A stretch of DNA of 32,643 bases from Mycoplasmataceae bacterium (GTDB lineage: Bacteria > Bacillota_I > Bacilli_A > Mycoplasmatales > Mycoplasmoidaceae), in the NCBI GenBank assembly GCA_031260145.1, contig JAIRKL010000013.1, forward strand, positions 1 through 32,643, given 5' to 3'. Under the pieces are notes generated by a model, which saw only the letters and a program-made list of their open reading frames with translations, searched no databases and was not told where the DNA came from. Position 1 is the first letter of the stretch, and each line of letters opens with the position of its first letter. This document shows positions 8,148 to 17,720 of the stretch, piece by piece. Position numbers and translations under genes: made by a program.

Positions 8148-9659
8148 ATGAAAAAAGTAATCACTTTGCCAAATACTTTAGCTAACACTTTAATGAATAA
8201 AAATAAAGATGTTAGCAAAATGAAAAAAATACTTCTTAAAGTAATTAATTTATCTGTTAGTTTTAAAAAAGGTTTAACTTCTAAAAAAGCATTAAATGAA
8301 GTTTCTTTTGATATTTTTGAAAATGAAATTCTTGGTGTAATTGGTGAAAGTGGTAGTGGAAAAACAACAATTGCAAAAGCGATTATGGGTTTAAATAATT
8401 CATGCGGACAAGTTGTTTTTGAAAATAAACAAATTAATGACTACAAAATTAATTTGAAAAAGATAGCTAATTCAATCTTTTTTTCAATTGAAGAAACTAA
8501 AATTTTATTAATTAAACTAGTAAAAAGATTAATGAAAAATTTAATAAATTTTAATAAATATCATTCTTTAGTTAAACAAATTTGCAAACTTTTAAATAAT
8601 TCATTAATACAATTAAATATTTTATCAACACTTTTAAAAGATGTTGGTATTGTCACAAATGCTGTTGAAAATGAAAAAGATAAAAACAAGAATAGCGATA
8701 GTTTATCAACTATTAAACTTATTATTGCAAAAGTAAGAAACTCTTTATCAACTCTTTATGATTTGAAAAAATTCTTTTCAAGAAAGGAAAAAGAGTTTGC
8801 CTTTGCTAATAAAGAAAATACACCTTTTGTTTTCGAAACTGAAAATGACACAGTTTTATTAAATAAAGTAAATTCACTTTCCAGATTAATTCTAAGTATT
8901 GAAAAAATTGTTTTTGATAAAAAAACAATTGAGATTACAGAACACAAATATGAAAAAAATAAAAATCAAAAATTATTAAGAAAAGACATTCAAATGATTA
9001 TGCAAGATCCTTCAATTAGTTTAAATGAAAGAATGAAAATACAAGAAATTATTTTAGAAGGTTTTTTAAACTTTAAAAAAGTTCTTATTGCAAATGGTGA
9101 AACTCAAAACTCTATTCTTGAAAAAACTTTAAGTTCTATTGGACTACCAAAGGATATTTTAAACAAATATTCTTTTGAACTTTCAGGTGGACAAAAACAA
9201 AGAGTAAGTATTGCAAGAAGTATTATTATGAAACCAAAAATAATTGTTGCTGATGAACCAATTTCTTCATTAGACGTTACAATTCGAGCACAAATTTTAA
9301 ATCTTCTAAAAAAAATTAAGAATGAGATGAAACTTTCAATCCTTTTTATTTCACATGATTTATCAACAATTCATTATTTTTGTGATCGAATTATTGTTGT
9401 TTATAAAGGTAATATTGTTGAAATCGTAGATAGTGATGAATTACATAGAAATCCAATCCATCCATATACTAAAAAACTTTTATCTAGTTCTTTTATTCCT
9501 GAAATAGGTAGCAAAATTTATCCCGAAAAAGAATGTGAATATAACAATGAAGATGAAAAGTATTTATTCTTTCCTCGTAAATTTGTTGAAATTCTTCCCA
9601 ACCACTTTGTTTTTTGCAATGATTATGAAAAAGAAAGTTGATTAAAAAATTTAAAGTAA
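8148..9659 (+). CDS. oppF: Oligopeptide ABC transporter ATPase OppF
   Basis: 503 residues, starting one base after oppD with AAAGGAG upstream; the final TGA 9639-9641 is Trp and TAA 9657-9659 ends the gene. Walker A GESGSGKTT is near residue 67, Q-loop IMQDPSISLNERM near 286, signature LSGGQKQRVSIARS near 345, Walker B IIVADEPISSLDVT near 366 and switch His FISHDLS near 403. Between Walker A and the Q-loop lie about 180 extra residues (roughly 100-280), helical and rich in Lys, Leu and Asn. Enlarged OppF proteins occur in mycoplasmas and the role of the insert is not known. It is the partner ATPase of OppD and the last gene of the operon. Confidence 0.93.
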
Positions 9660-9699
9660 TTTTCTTTTATTCATAAATAAAATTTTTCATCAATAAAAA

Positions 9700-9705
9700 T
9701 ATAAT
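9700..9705 (+). promoter_or_regulatory. -10 box of der, predicting a leaderless mRNA
   Basis: TATAAT ends 7 bases before the der ATG (9713), so transcription at the usual distance would begin at or next to the A of the start codon. There is no Shine-Dalgarno sequence. Confidence 0.55.
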
Positions 9706-9712
9706 TGCTTAT

Positions 9713-11032
9713 ATGTATAAAATAGCCTTAGTTGGTAAACCAAATGTTGGCAAATCAACTTTATTTAATCGATTAACAAATTCTAAAAAAGCTATTTCTT
9801 TAGATATTCCGGGAACTACAAGAGATCGTATAAATGGAAAAGTTGAATGACTTAATAAAATTTTCTTTATTACTGACACTGGCGGTATCACAAATCAAAA
9901 TCTTAAATTCCAAAAAGAAATCTCTCAACAAGTTAATTATGCAATTGAAGAATCAAACCTCATTCTTTTTATCGTTTCCGCAAAAGATGGTATCGATAAT
10001 GATGATAAGTATATAGCAAAAATATTAAAAAAAAGTAAACTTAAAAATATCATACTTGTTATTAACAAAGCAGAAAAACAAGACATCAATTTGAATCAAT
10101 TTCAAAATCTAGGCTTTAAAGATATATTTTTAATTAGCGCAGAACATGGAATTGGAGTTGGTGATTTACTTGATAAAATTTCCACATATACTTCTGGTGT
10201 TGAACTCGAAGAAAAAACACATACAAGTTTTTGTATAATTGGTAAAACTAATGTTGGTAAATCCACATTAATGAATACAATTTTGCATGAAGAACGTGTT
10301 CTTGTCTCGCCAATTGAACACACAACAAGAGATGCAATTGATCAAGATTTTTTTTACAACAAAGAACTTTTCACATTAATTGACACTGCAGGTATTAGAA
10401 GAAAAGGACATATCTCTGATCCTGCTGAAAAATTCTCTGTTATGCGAACTGAAAAAGCTATTGAAAGAAGCGATATTATCTTATTTGTGATTGATGGTTC
10501 AATACCATTTACTGAACAAGATGAAGTCATTGGTGGATTAGCATTTAAAGCAAATATTCCAACCATCATTGTTGTAAATAAATGAGATGATGTAAAAAAA
10601 GATACTTCAACTATGAATAAAATGACAAAAACTATAAGACAAAAATTTGTATATCTTTCTTGAGCTCCTTTAGTCTTCATAAGTGCTAAGAATAATTCTC
10701 GTATTGAAACAATTTTTACTACCTTAAATGAAATTCGAAGGCAATTAGAAATAAAAGTTTCAACAGGTTTATTAAATGATTTAATTAACAAAGCGCAAAT
10801 TAATAATCCGGCACCTTTTTTTAAAGGTGGAAGAATAAGAATTTCATATGCTACCCAAACACAAAGTCAAATACCAACATTTGTTTTGTTTTGCAATGAT
10901 CCTTCTTGACTTCATTTTACATATGCAAGATATATTGAAAATCAAATTAGGGAAAGTTTCGGAATCAAATATGTTCCTATAACAGTTTATTATAAAGATA
11001 AAAATGCCAGAATAAGAACTGATAATAAATAA
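9713..11032 (+). CDS. der: Ribosome-assembly GTPase Der (EngA)
   Basis: 439 residues, the normal Der length. It has the tandem GTPase domains unique to this family: domain 1 with GKPNVGKST (8-16), DIPGTTRDR and DTGG; domain 2 with [29 protein letters not shown] and NKWDD. The C-terminal KH-like domain follows ([23 protein letters not shown]...[22 protein letters not shown]). Der is essential for 50S ribosomal subunit maturation. The gene probably has its own promoter (TATAAT 9700-9705) and appears leaderless. Confidence 0.97.
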
Positions 11033-11053
11033 ATATAAATATTTAAAATAACA

Positions 11054-11674
11054 ATGATAAAATTTGAAAATTTGGAGAAAAAAAGACAATTTATTGCTCT
11101 ATTAATTTCTTTGATATTAAATACAATTGTATTTGCTTGTGAAGTTATCATAGGATATTTAATTAAGTCAGTCAACATAGTCGCTGATGGAGTTGATAGT
11201 TTTGGTGATTCTTTAAGTTATAGCATAGCGATATATGGTTTTTTCTCAGTTAATAAAAAAAACAAAGATGATAGTGGGATGTTGATGGGAATTGTTCAAA
11301 TTTTTTCTGCTGCTTTTATTTTAGAAGAGATTTTACGTCAGATTTTTTTACATAATCAAGCTGATTTTTCTAAAAGTCTTATTGTTGCTTTAATTTCTAT
11401 GTGCATTAATATTATTTGTGCATTTTTATTATGAAAAGCTAAACATATTGAATTAAATATGAAAGCAGCGTTAATCTTTAGCTTTATGGATGTTTTCATG
11501 AATTTGTATACAATACTTTCTTGTTTAATTGCTATTTTCATTTGGCCAAATGAAATATTAGATATTATTGGTGGTTCATTATTTTTCATAATTATTTCTT
11601 ATGCTGCAATAAAAATTTTTATTGAAAGAAGTAAAAGAGTTAATGAATTAAAGAACACTATTGTTGTTCAATAA
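11054..11674 (+). CDS. CDF-like cation efflux membrane protein
   Basis: 206 residues with several membrane helices and no soluble C-terminal domain. The segment SVNIVADGVDSFGDSLSY matches the second helix of cation diffusion facilitators, including the metal-site pair in the D48xxxD52 spacing. The matching site in the fifth helix should read HxxxD; here it is F142...D146 in MKAALIFSFMDVFMN, so the His is lost. The cytoplasmic domain that follows helix six in most CDFs is also missing; after ISYAAIKIFIERSKRVNELK the protein ends. It may be a degenerate or repurposed transporter. It follows der by 21 bases on the same strand and may be cotranscribed with it. Confidence 0.68.
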
Positions 11675-11693
11675 AGTTAAAACACACTTTATT
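11670..11693. terminator. Probable bidirectional terminator
   Basis: AATAAAGT and ACTTTATT form an 8-bp stem with an 8-base loop, overlapping the stop codon of the CDF-like gene and lying just beyond the convergent YwaF-type gene. It is AT-rich and weak. Confidence 0.4.
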
Positions 11694-11702
11694 TATCTTA
11701 AA

Positions 11703-12437
11703 TTATTTTTTAATTCTTATTTTTGAAATTCATTTGAAACTAAAAAAAGTTAATGGAAAAATTCCATAAGTCAACAACATAATTGTGTTATATAAATATG
11801 TATTTTGTCCAGTTCAAATATAAAATGGTTTCATTTGTTTATTAAAAGCGATAAATTGAAAATATAAATCATTATAACCAATCGAATGAAAAATTTGGCT
11901 TAGAACATATAAGAAGTAAATATAAAAACCACAGAAAATAAGAAAATGTTTTGAATCACTAAAATTAAAATATCGTTTAAAGTAAAATATTATAAAAACA
12001 AAAAATGGAACTAATAAAAGATGAAAACAAAAATTATGTCATGTTGAAAATCAATTTCATCATTGTAGACTTTCAATATTACTTTTTTCTTTTAAAATTC
12101 ATGGTTGTCAATTATAAATATCTATTGGTAAAAACAAAATTGCGATAAAAGTAAAAATTGTTAAAATATTAAAAAAAAACGATTTATTATTTTCCTTGCA
12201 TAAAATAAAAAAAATAAATGGTAAGATTACAGCACTTGAAATATTAAATGGCAAAACAGTTTGAAATTTAAATATTTCTTCATTTCCATTTTTACGAGAA
12301 AGAATAAAAAAGATAATGTATAAAATTATTTTTACTAATTCCAATATGTTAAAAAAACAACAAGCAAAAAAAAGAATAAAAGTTATTTTTTTATTTTTTT
12401 GTAAATCAAATATTAAACACTTGTTTAAATGATTCAT
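11703..12437 (-). CDS. YwaF/TMEM164-type integral membrane protein
   Basis: 244 residues with TGA-Trp codons. About six hydrophobic helices can be seen: ITFILFFACCFFNILELVK, IILYIIFFILS, ISSAVILPFIFFILC, FFFNILTIFTFIAILFLPI, HNFCFHLLLVPFFVFIIFYF and HFLIFCGFYIYFLYVLSQIF. Conserved-looking polar pieces are FKFQTVLPFNISS near helix three and WWNWFSTWHNFCFHLL. This matches what I recall of the YwaF family (TIGR02206), whose function is unknown, with a polar/LPF segment in helix three and a conserved His before helix five. The gene is alone on the minus strand between convergent neighbours. Confidence 0.55.
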
Positions 12438-12489
12438 ACAATACCCTTATATTATAAAAACAATAAAATTTAAATAATTAAAAACTAAT

Positions 12490-13452
12490 TTAGTTTTCTT
12501 TAATCACCTTCTTTATTAAATCTTTATATTTTTCTTCATTTTCATCAAAATATTTCTTAATACTTTCTTTTCCTTGTCCAATTCTTTCATTTTCAATATA
12601 CATTCAACTTCCTCTTTTTTCTATTATTCCCTTTTCCAATGCGTATTCGAAAACTTCATTTTGATAATCGAATCCTTTATCATAAAAAATATCAATTGTT
12701 GTTTCTCTTAAAGCGGGAGCAAGTTTATTTTTTACAATTTTAGCATTCGTCTTTATCCCAACAATTGAATTTCCATTCTTTAATATTTCTTTTCTTCGCA
12801 ATTCAATTCTTATTGAAGAATAGAATTTTAGTGCTTTTCCACCAGTTGTTGTTTCAGGATTCCCATACATTACTCCAACTTTTTCTCGAAGTTGATTAAT
12901 AAAAATTATGCAAGGTGAATCATCATTCATTAATGTTTGCATAATTCTTAAACCTTTTGACATATTTCTTGCGTGTAATCCAATAGTTTGATCACCAAAA
13001 TCACCTTCCATTTCAGCTTTTGGAACCATTGCAGCAACACTATCAATAACAATCATATCAACAGCATTAGCTTTAATTAAAGCATTAATAATATCAAAAC
13101 CTTGTTCTTCATTTAAAGGGTGGATAACCAACATTCGCTTAATATCGACGTTTAATTTTTGGCAATAACTAGCATCTAATGCGTGTTCAAAATCAATATA
13201 TGCTATTTTTCCTTCATTTTTTTGTTGACATTGTGCAATTGTTTGTAAGGCAATAGTTGTTTTTCCACAACTTTCATTCCCATAAATTTCTATTATTCTT
13301 CCTTTTGGAAAACCACCAATTCCTAATATATCATCTAACATTAAACTTCCGGAAGGAATAATGTTTTCCTTTTTAATTTTTTCTTGACTGAAAAAAACTT
13401 CCTTTCCAAATTTGTTCTCGATGTTTTTCAATGTTTCTTTTAAAAGCTCCAT
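12490..13452 (-). CDS. recA: Recombinase RecA
   Basis: 320 residues with the TGA at 12604-12606 read as Trp (RGSWMYIENERIGQG). It has MAW/GFPKGRIIEIYG, Walker A GNESCGKTT (58-66; most RecA have GPESSGKTT), Walker B MIVIDSVAAMVPK, loop L1 AEMEGDFGDQ and L2 region INQLREKVGVMYGNPETTTGG, then GKALKFYSSIRIELRR. RecA forms filaments on single-stranded DNA for strand exchange and repair. The acidic tail of many RecA proteins is absent, as is common in mollicutes. A likely -10 (TACAAT, minus, 13464-13469) gives a leader of about 5 bases. The gene is divergent from tuf across 187 bases. Confidence 0.97.
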
Positions 13453-13639
13453 ACATCCTTTATATTGTAAAAAAAAATGAAAAAGTAAACTTTTTTAAAA
13501 ATTCTTCATTTTTTCATTGATGTTGTACTAAAAGTACTATTTATTAATATTTAATTTATTTAATACATTGATATTAAATTTTTTAGTATTTTTACTTCTT
13601 AGTCAATTTTTTTTTTTTATATATAATATTTGTGTAATT
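13453..13639. promoter_or_regulatory. Divergent recA/tuf promoter region
   Basis: 187 bases without a gene. On the plus strand TATAAT at 13622-13627 should start tuf mRNA about 5 bases before its ATG (13640). On the minus strand TACAAT at 13464-13469 serves recA. A small GTACT-AAA-AGTAC hairpin lies near 13523. No other RNA gene or motif is recognised. Confidence 0.55.
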
Positions 13640-14824
13640 ATGGCAAAACAAAAATTTGATAGAAGTAAACCACATGTTAATATAGGTACTATTGGACACA
13701 TTGACCATGGTAAAACAACATTAACTGCTGCACTTTGTACTTATTTAGCAAAGCAAGGATTAGCAGAAGCTCGTAGATATGATCAAATTGATGCTGCTCC
13801 CGAAGAAAAAGCTCGTGGTATTACTATTAATACTGCTCATGTTGAATACGAGACAAAAAATCGTCACTATGCTCACATTGACTGCCCAGGACACGCTGAT
13901 TATGTAAAGAATATGATTACTGGAGCTGCACAAATGGATGGAGCCATTCTTGTTGTTGCTGCTACTGATGGTGCTATGCCACAAACTAGAGAACATATTT
14001 TACTTGCTGGTCAAGTTGGTGTTCCCCGTATAGTTGTATTTGTTAATAAGTGCGATATTGCAACTGATACTGAAGTTCAAGATTTAGTTGAAATGGAAAT
14101 CCGTGAATTATTATCTAAATATGGTTTTGATGGCGATAATGCGCCTTTTGTGTGTGGTTCTGCACTTGGAGCTTTAAAAGGTGAAGCACAATGAGAAGCA
14201 AAATTAGGAGAATTAATGGAACAGGTTGATTCATATATTCCTACTCCAACTCGTGATGTTGATAAACCATTCTTATTAGCAATTGAGGAAGTATTTACAA
14301 TTTCTGGACGTGGAACTGTTGTTACTGGTCGTGTTGAACGTGGTGAAGTTAAGATTAATGAAGAAGTTGAAATTGTTGGATTAAATCCTACAAAGAAGTC
14401 AGTTGTAACTGGAATTGAAATGTTTAAAAAACAACTTGATTCCGCTATGGCTGGTGATAATGCTGGTGTTTTATTACGTGGTATTGTTAGAACAGAAGTT
14501 GAAAGAGGACAAGTTCTAGCTAAACCCGGTTCAATTAAACCTTACAAAAAATTCCTTGCTCAAGTTTATGCACTTAAAAAAGATGAAGGTGGAAGACATA
14601 CTCCATTCTTTAGTGGATATAGACCTCAATTCTATTTTAGAACCACTGATGTTACAGGAACTATTACATTAAAACAAGGTGTTGAAATGGTTATTCCTGG
14701 TGATAATCAAGAATTAACAATCGAATTATTAACTCCAGTTGCTATTGAAAAAGATACTAAGTTTTCAATTCGTGAAGGTGGAAGAACAATCGGTGCTGGT
14801 ACAATTGTTGAAATTATTGAATAA
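13640..14824 (+). CDS. tuf: Translation elongation factor EF-Tu
   Basis: 394 residues, standard length. The start ATG 13640 gives [20 protein letters not shown]; the open frame reaches back to 13568 but the extra codons encode a non-conserved hydrophobic stretch. GTPase motifs: [48 protein letters not shown] and NKCD. Domains 2 and 3 are complete ([44 protein letters not shown]). TGA 14192-14194 is Trp. EF-Tu carries aminoacyl-tRNA to the ribosome. Codon choice is visibly less extreme than in its neighbours, with more GGT, CGT and GCT, as usual for a highly expressed gene. Confidence 0.99.
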
Positions 14825-14825
14825 T

Positions 14826-14868
14826 TTTTTTAATAAAATATTTTATTCATATTTTTTTTATTAAAAAA
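14826..14868. terminator. Bidirectional terminator between tuf and glyS
   Basis: A 13-bp all-AT inverted repeat (TTTTTTAATAAAA at 14826-14838 and TTTTATTAAAAAA at 14856-14868) in the short gap between the convergent tuf and glyS genes. There is no GC in the stem, but the symmetry is perfect. Confidence 0.55.
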
Positions 14869-14889
14869 TTTCAAAATAATAAAATAAAA

Positions 14890-16275
14890 TTAATTTAAAT
14901 AACTATTTCTTTTTTTAGTAAGAAAACTTTCAATTTCATCAATAAAAATAATGACTTGTTTCATGGAATCTCTTTCTCTTATAGTTACAGTATTTTTTTC
15001 TTCACTTTCAAAATCATAAGTTATACAATAAAAAGTGCCAATTGCATCTTGTCTTCTATATCGTTTTCCTATTGAACCGCTTTGATCATATATGCAAGAA
15101 AATAAACCAGAATCTAAAATCCTTTTGTATAATTCAAACGCTTTTTCATTTAATTTGCTGCTCAAAGGTAAAAAAGCACATTGATATGGAGAAAGAGAAA
15201 AAGGTAATCTTAAAACTTCTCTTTCATCATTAAAATCGACTTTTTCAATTTCATATTTTTCGCAAATTAAGGCATAAAATAATCTATCTAAACCAACAGA
15301 AGGTTCAATAACTTCGGGAATTATTTTTGTGCCATCTGGTTCTAAATAATAAAGTTCTTTTCCACTTGTCTTAATATGAGAAGTTAAATCATGTTGCCCG
15401 CGATGAGCAAGTCCCCAAAGTTCACTCATACCATGTGGAAAAAGATATTGTATATCAATTGTTTTTTTGGAATAAAAAGCTCTTTCTTCATCGGGAACAT
15501 TAAGGAAATTAAAATTCTGTTTATTAAATTTTAAAATATCAAAAAGAAAACTTTTAATTTTTGTAAATCAAACTTCAAAATCATTCATTGAATCTTTCGG
15601 ATAAGTGAAAAATTCAATTTCCATTTGTTCGAATTCACGAGTTCTGAAAATAAAATTACCAGGAGTTATTTCATTTCGGAAACTTTTTCCAATTTGACAG
15701 ACTGAAAAGGGTAACTTTGTTCTTGTAGTTCGAATAATATTCATGAAATTTGTGAATATTGGTTGACATGTTTCAGGACGTAGATACACTGTGTTTAAAG
15801 CATCTTCAGTAACACCAATAAATGTTTTAAACATGAGATTAAATTTTCGTATGTCTGTTCAATTACTTTTTCCACAATTTGGACAAACAACATTATTTTC
15901 TTTCATTAAATTCAATAATTGTTCATTAGAAAAAGTTTCACTTGCACTAATACCTTTTTCTTCCAATAATTTATCTGCTCTAAATCTATGTTTGCATTCC
16001 TTGCAATCAATTAATGGATCGGAAAAATTAGCTAGATGTCCACTTGCAACATATGTTTTTGGATTATTAATAATTGTTGAGTCTAAACCATAAGAATTTG
16101 GTAACTTAGTAACAAATTCTTTTCATCATAGATTCTTTAAATTATTTTTAAGCAATACGCCTAAAGGGCCGTAGTCTCATGTGTTGCTCAAACCACCATA
16201 AATTTCACTATCTGGAAACAAAAAACCGTAATTTTTGAGAAAATTTACTATTTTATCTTGCTTCTCATTTGCCAT
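14890..16275 (-). CDS. glyS: Glycyl-tRNA synthetase (alpha2 type)
   Basis: 461 residues with TGA-Trp codons. This is the single-chain dimeric class II enzyme: N-terminus [22 protein letters not shown] and [17 protein letters not shown], a zinc-type C-x2-C pair (DCKECKHRF and VCPNCGK), motif 2 [30 protein letters not shown], motif 3 [13 protein letters not shown], and the C-terminal anticodon-binding domain with [14 protein letters not shown]. It charges tRNA-Gly. ATG 16275 is preceded by a minus-strand TATAAT within the palindromic promoter shared with pgsA, giving a leader of about 8 bases. Confidence 0.97.
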
Positions 16276-16277
16276 CG

Positions 16278-16300
16278 CCTTTATAATTATATTATAAAGG
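16278..16300. promoter_or_regulatory. Palindromic divergent promoter, glyS/pgsA
   Basis: CCTTTATAAT-TAT-ATTATAAAGG is a perfect 10-bp inverted repeat with a 3-base centre. It holds a TATAAT on each strand: 16282-16287 (plus, for pgsA at 16307) and 16291-16296 (minus, for glyS at 16275). The two -10 boxes are only nine bases apart, so polymerases for the two directions must compete. It could also be an operator. Confidence 0.65.
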
Positions 16301-16306
16301 TGCTAT

Positions 16307-16966
16307 ATGGAAAATAAGAAAAATATATGAAATATTCCAAATATTTTATCTCTTTCTAGGATATTTTTTTCCTTTTTATTGATTCTAATTTTTTTATTAG
16401 GCTCAGATCTTTTCAATGTAATCAAAACTGATTTTAAAATATCTGATAATTTTCATCTTCCTCTTACATACCTACTTTGTTTTTTGATTTTTTTAATTGC
16501 GAGTTTAACTGATTGATTCGATGGATACATAGCACGTAAATACAATATGGTTACAGTATTTGGAAAATTTATTGATAGCATTGCTGATAAAATACTTACA
16601 AACTCAGCACTCTTTCTGCTAGCGTTTTCAAAAATAATACCAATTTGAATAGCTTTAATTTTATTAATTAGAGATTTGATTATTGATACTATGAAAGGTA
16701 TTTTAGGAAGCAAAGGAATAATTGTCGGTGCTAATTACTTAGGGAAAATTCGTGCTTTTGCACTAATGGGAATTTTGACAATTTATTTTATTTTCAATAT
16801 CAATACACTTTCGCATAATGGATGTTTATTAAATACAATCCCTTATTCTCTATTTTCTCAATTACTTCTTGTTCCAATATATTTAGTAACGATACTTTCA
16901 ATAATCAGTGCAATTGTATATTTAAAGCATTATTGAAAAGATTTAGTGAACAATGATAATAAATAA
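16307..16966 (+). CDS. pgsA: CDP-alcohol phosphatidyltransferase (PgsA)
   Basis: 219 residues with multiple membrane helices. The family signature D-x2-D-G-x2-A-R-x8-G-x3-D-x3-D is complete: D69, D72 G73, A76 R77, G86, D90 and D94 in [14 protein letters not shown] and [15 protein letters not shown]. The N-terminus [16 protein letters not shown] is typical of phosphatidylglycerophosphate synthase, which joins CDP-diacylglycerol and glycerol-3-phosphate in the membrane as the first step to phosphatidylglycerol and cardiolipin. The SDR gene begins inside its last codons (14-base overlap), so the two are cotranscribed. Confidence 0.92.
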
Positions 16967-17720
16967 GAATAAACAATGAATTTTAGTAACCGGTGCAAGT
17001 AAGGGAATTGGTTTTTCAATTTGTCAATTAATGCTTGAATTAAATTACAATGTTATTGCAGTTAGTCGTGATACAACAACATTGGAAGAATTAAATGTTG
17101 ATAGCGAAAAATTATTAATAATTCCTTGTGATTTATCAAAAAATGAAAATGTCTTTTATCTATTTGATGAAATTGAAGATTTTAATATTACTCATATTTT
17201 TAACAATGCTGGTTTAGGACTAATTGGTTCTTTTGCTGAAACTGATATTTCAAAAGAAATTGCAATCATTAATACTAATATTTCTGCATTAGTAATATTA
17301 ACTAAACTTTTCCTGCAAAAATTTAATAATGAAAAAACTAATGGAAAAATTATTAATATTGGTAGTCTAGCTGGCAATGTTTCAGGTCCCTTACAATCAG
17401 TCTATTATGCTTCAAAAGCTTTTGTTAACAATTTCACTGAATCAGTTCAATATGAAATGAAACAAGAAAATAACTATGGTAAATTAATATTGGTTTTGCC
17501 AGGCCAAGTGAAAACGAATTTTAGAAAAAGTGCTGGAGGCAAGGTTCAAGAAGGATACAATGTATATTGATATGTTAAGAAATTAATTTATTTAGTTTTC
17601 CATAGTAATAAAGAAAAGATTGTAATTGGTGTAAATCATAAAATAACTGATTTCTTTTCGAGACTCTTTTCTTCAAGAATTTCTAAAAAATTTCTTTATA
17701 AATTTGCAAAAGAAAAATAA
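16953..17720 (+). CDS. Short-chain dehydrogenase/reductase
   Basis: 255 residues starting ATG 16953, overlapping pgsA by 14 bases; two TGA-Trp codons. Classical SDR motifs: cofactor loop TGASKGIG (13-20), NNAGLG, catalytic Ser in NIGSLAG, and YYASK giving Tyr and Lys at about 151 and 155. It is of the YqjQ/DltE-like type with a C-terminal extension (WYVKKLIYLVFHSNKEKIVIG...FFSRLFSSRISKKFLYKFAK), basic and amphipathic, perhaps membrane-associated. The substrate is unknown; lying between pgsA and uvrC does not settle it. uvrC follows with no gap. Confidence 0.88.

Noticed and set aside
8756-8947. Minus-strand open frame of 63 codons
   Set aside because: It is antisense to the OppF insertion, a low-complexity AT-rich stretch where chance open frames are expected.
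13568-13639. N-terminal extension of EF-Tu
   Set aside because: The extra codons include the -10 box and do not match the family; MAKQKF is the standard start.
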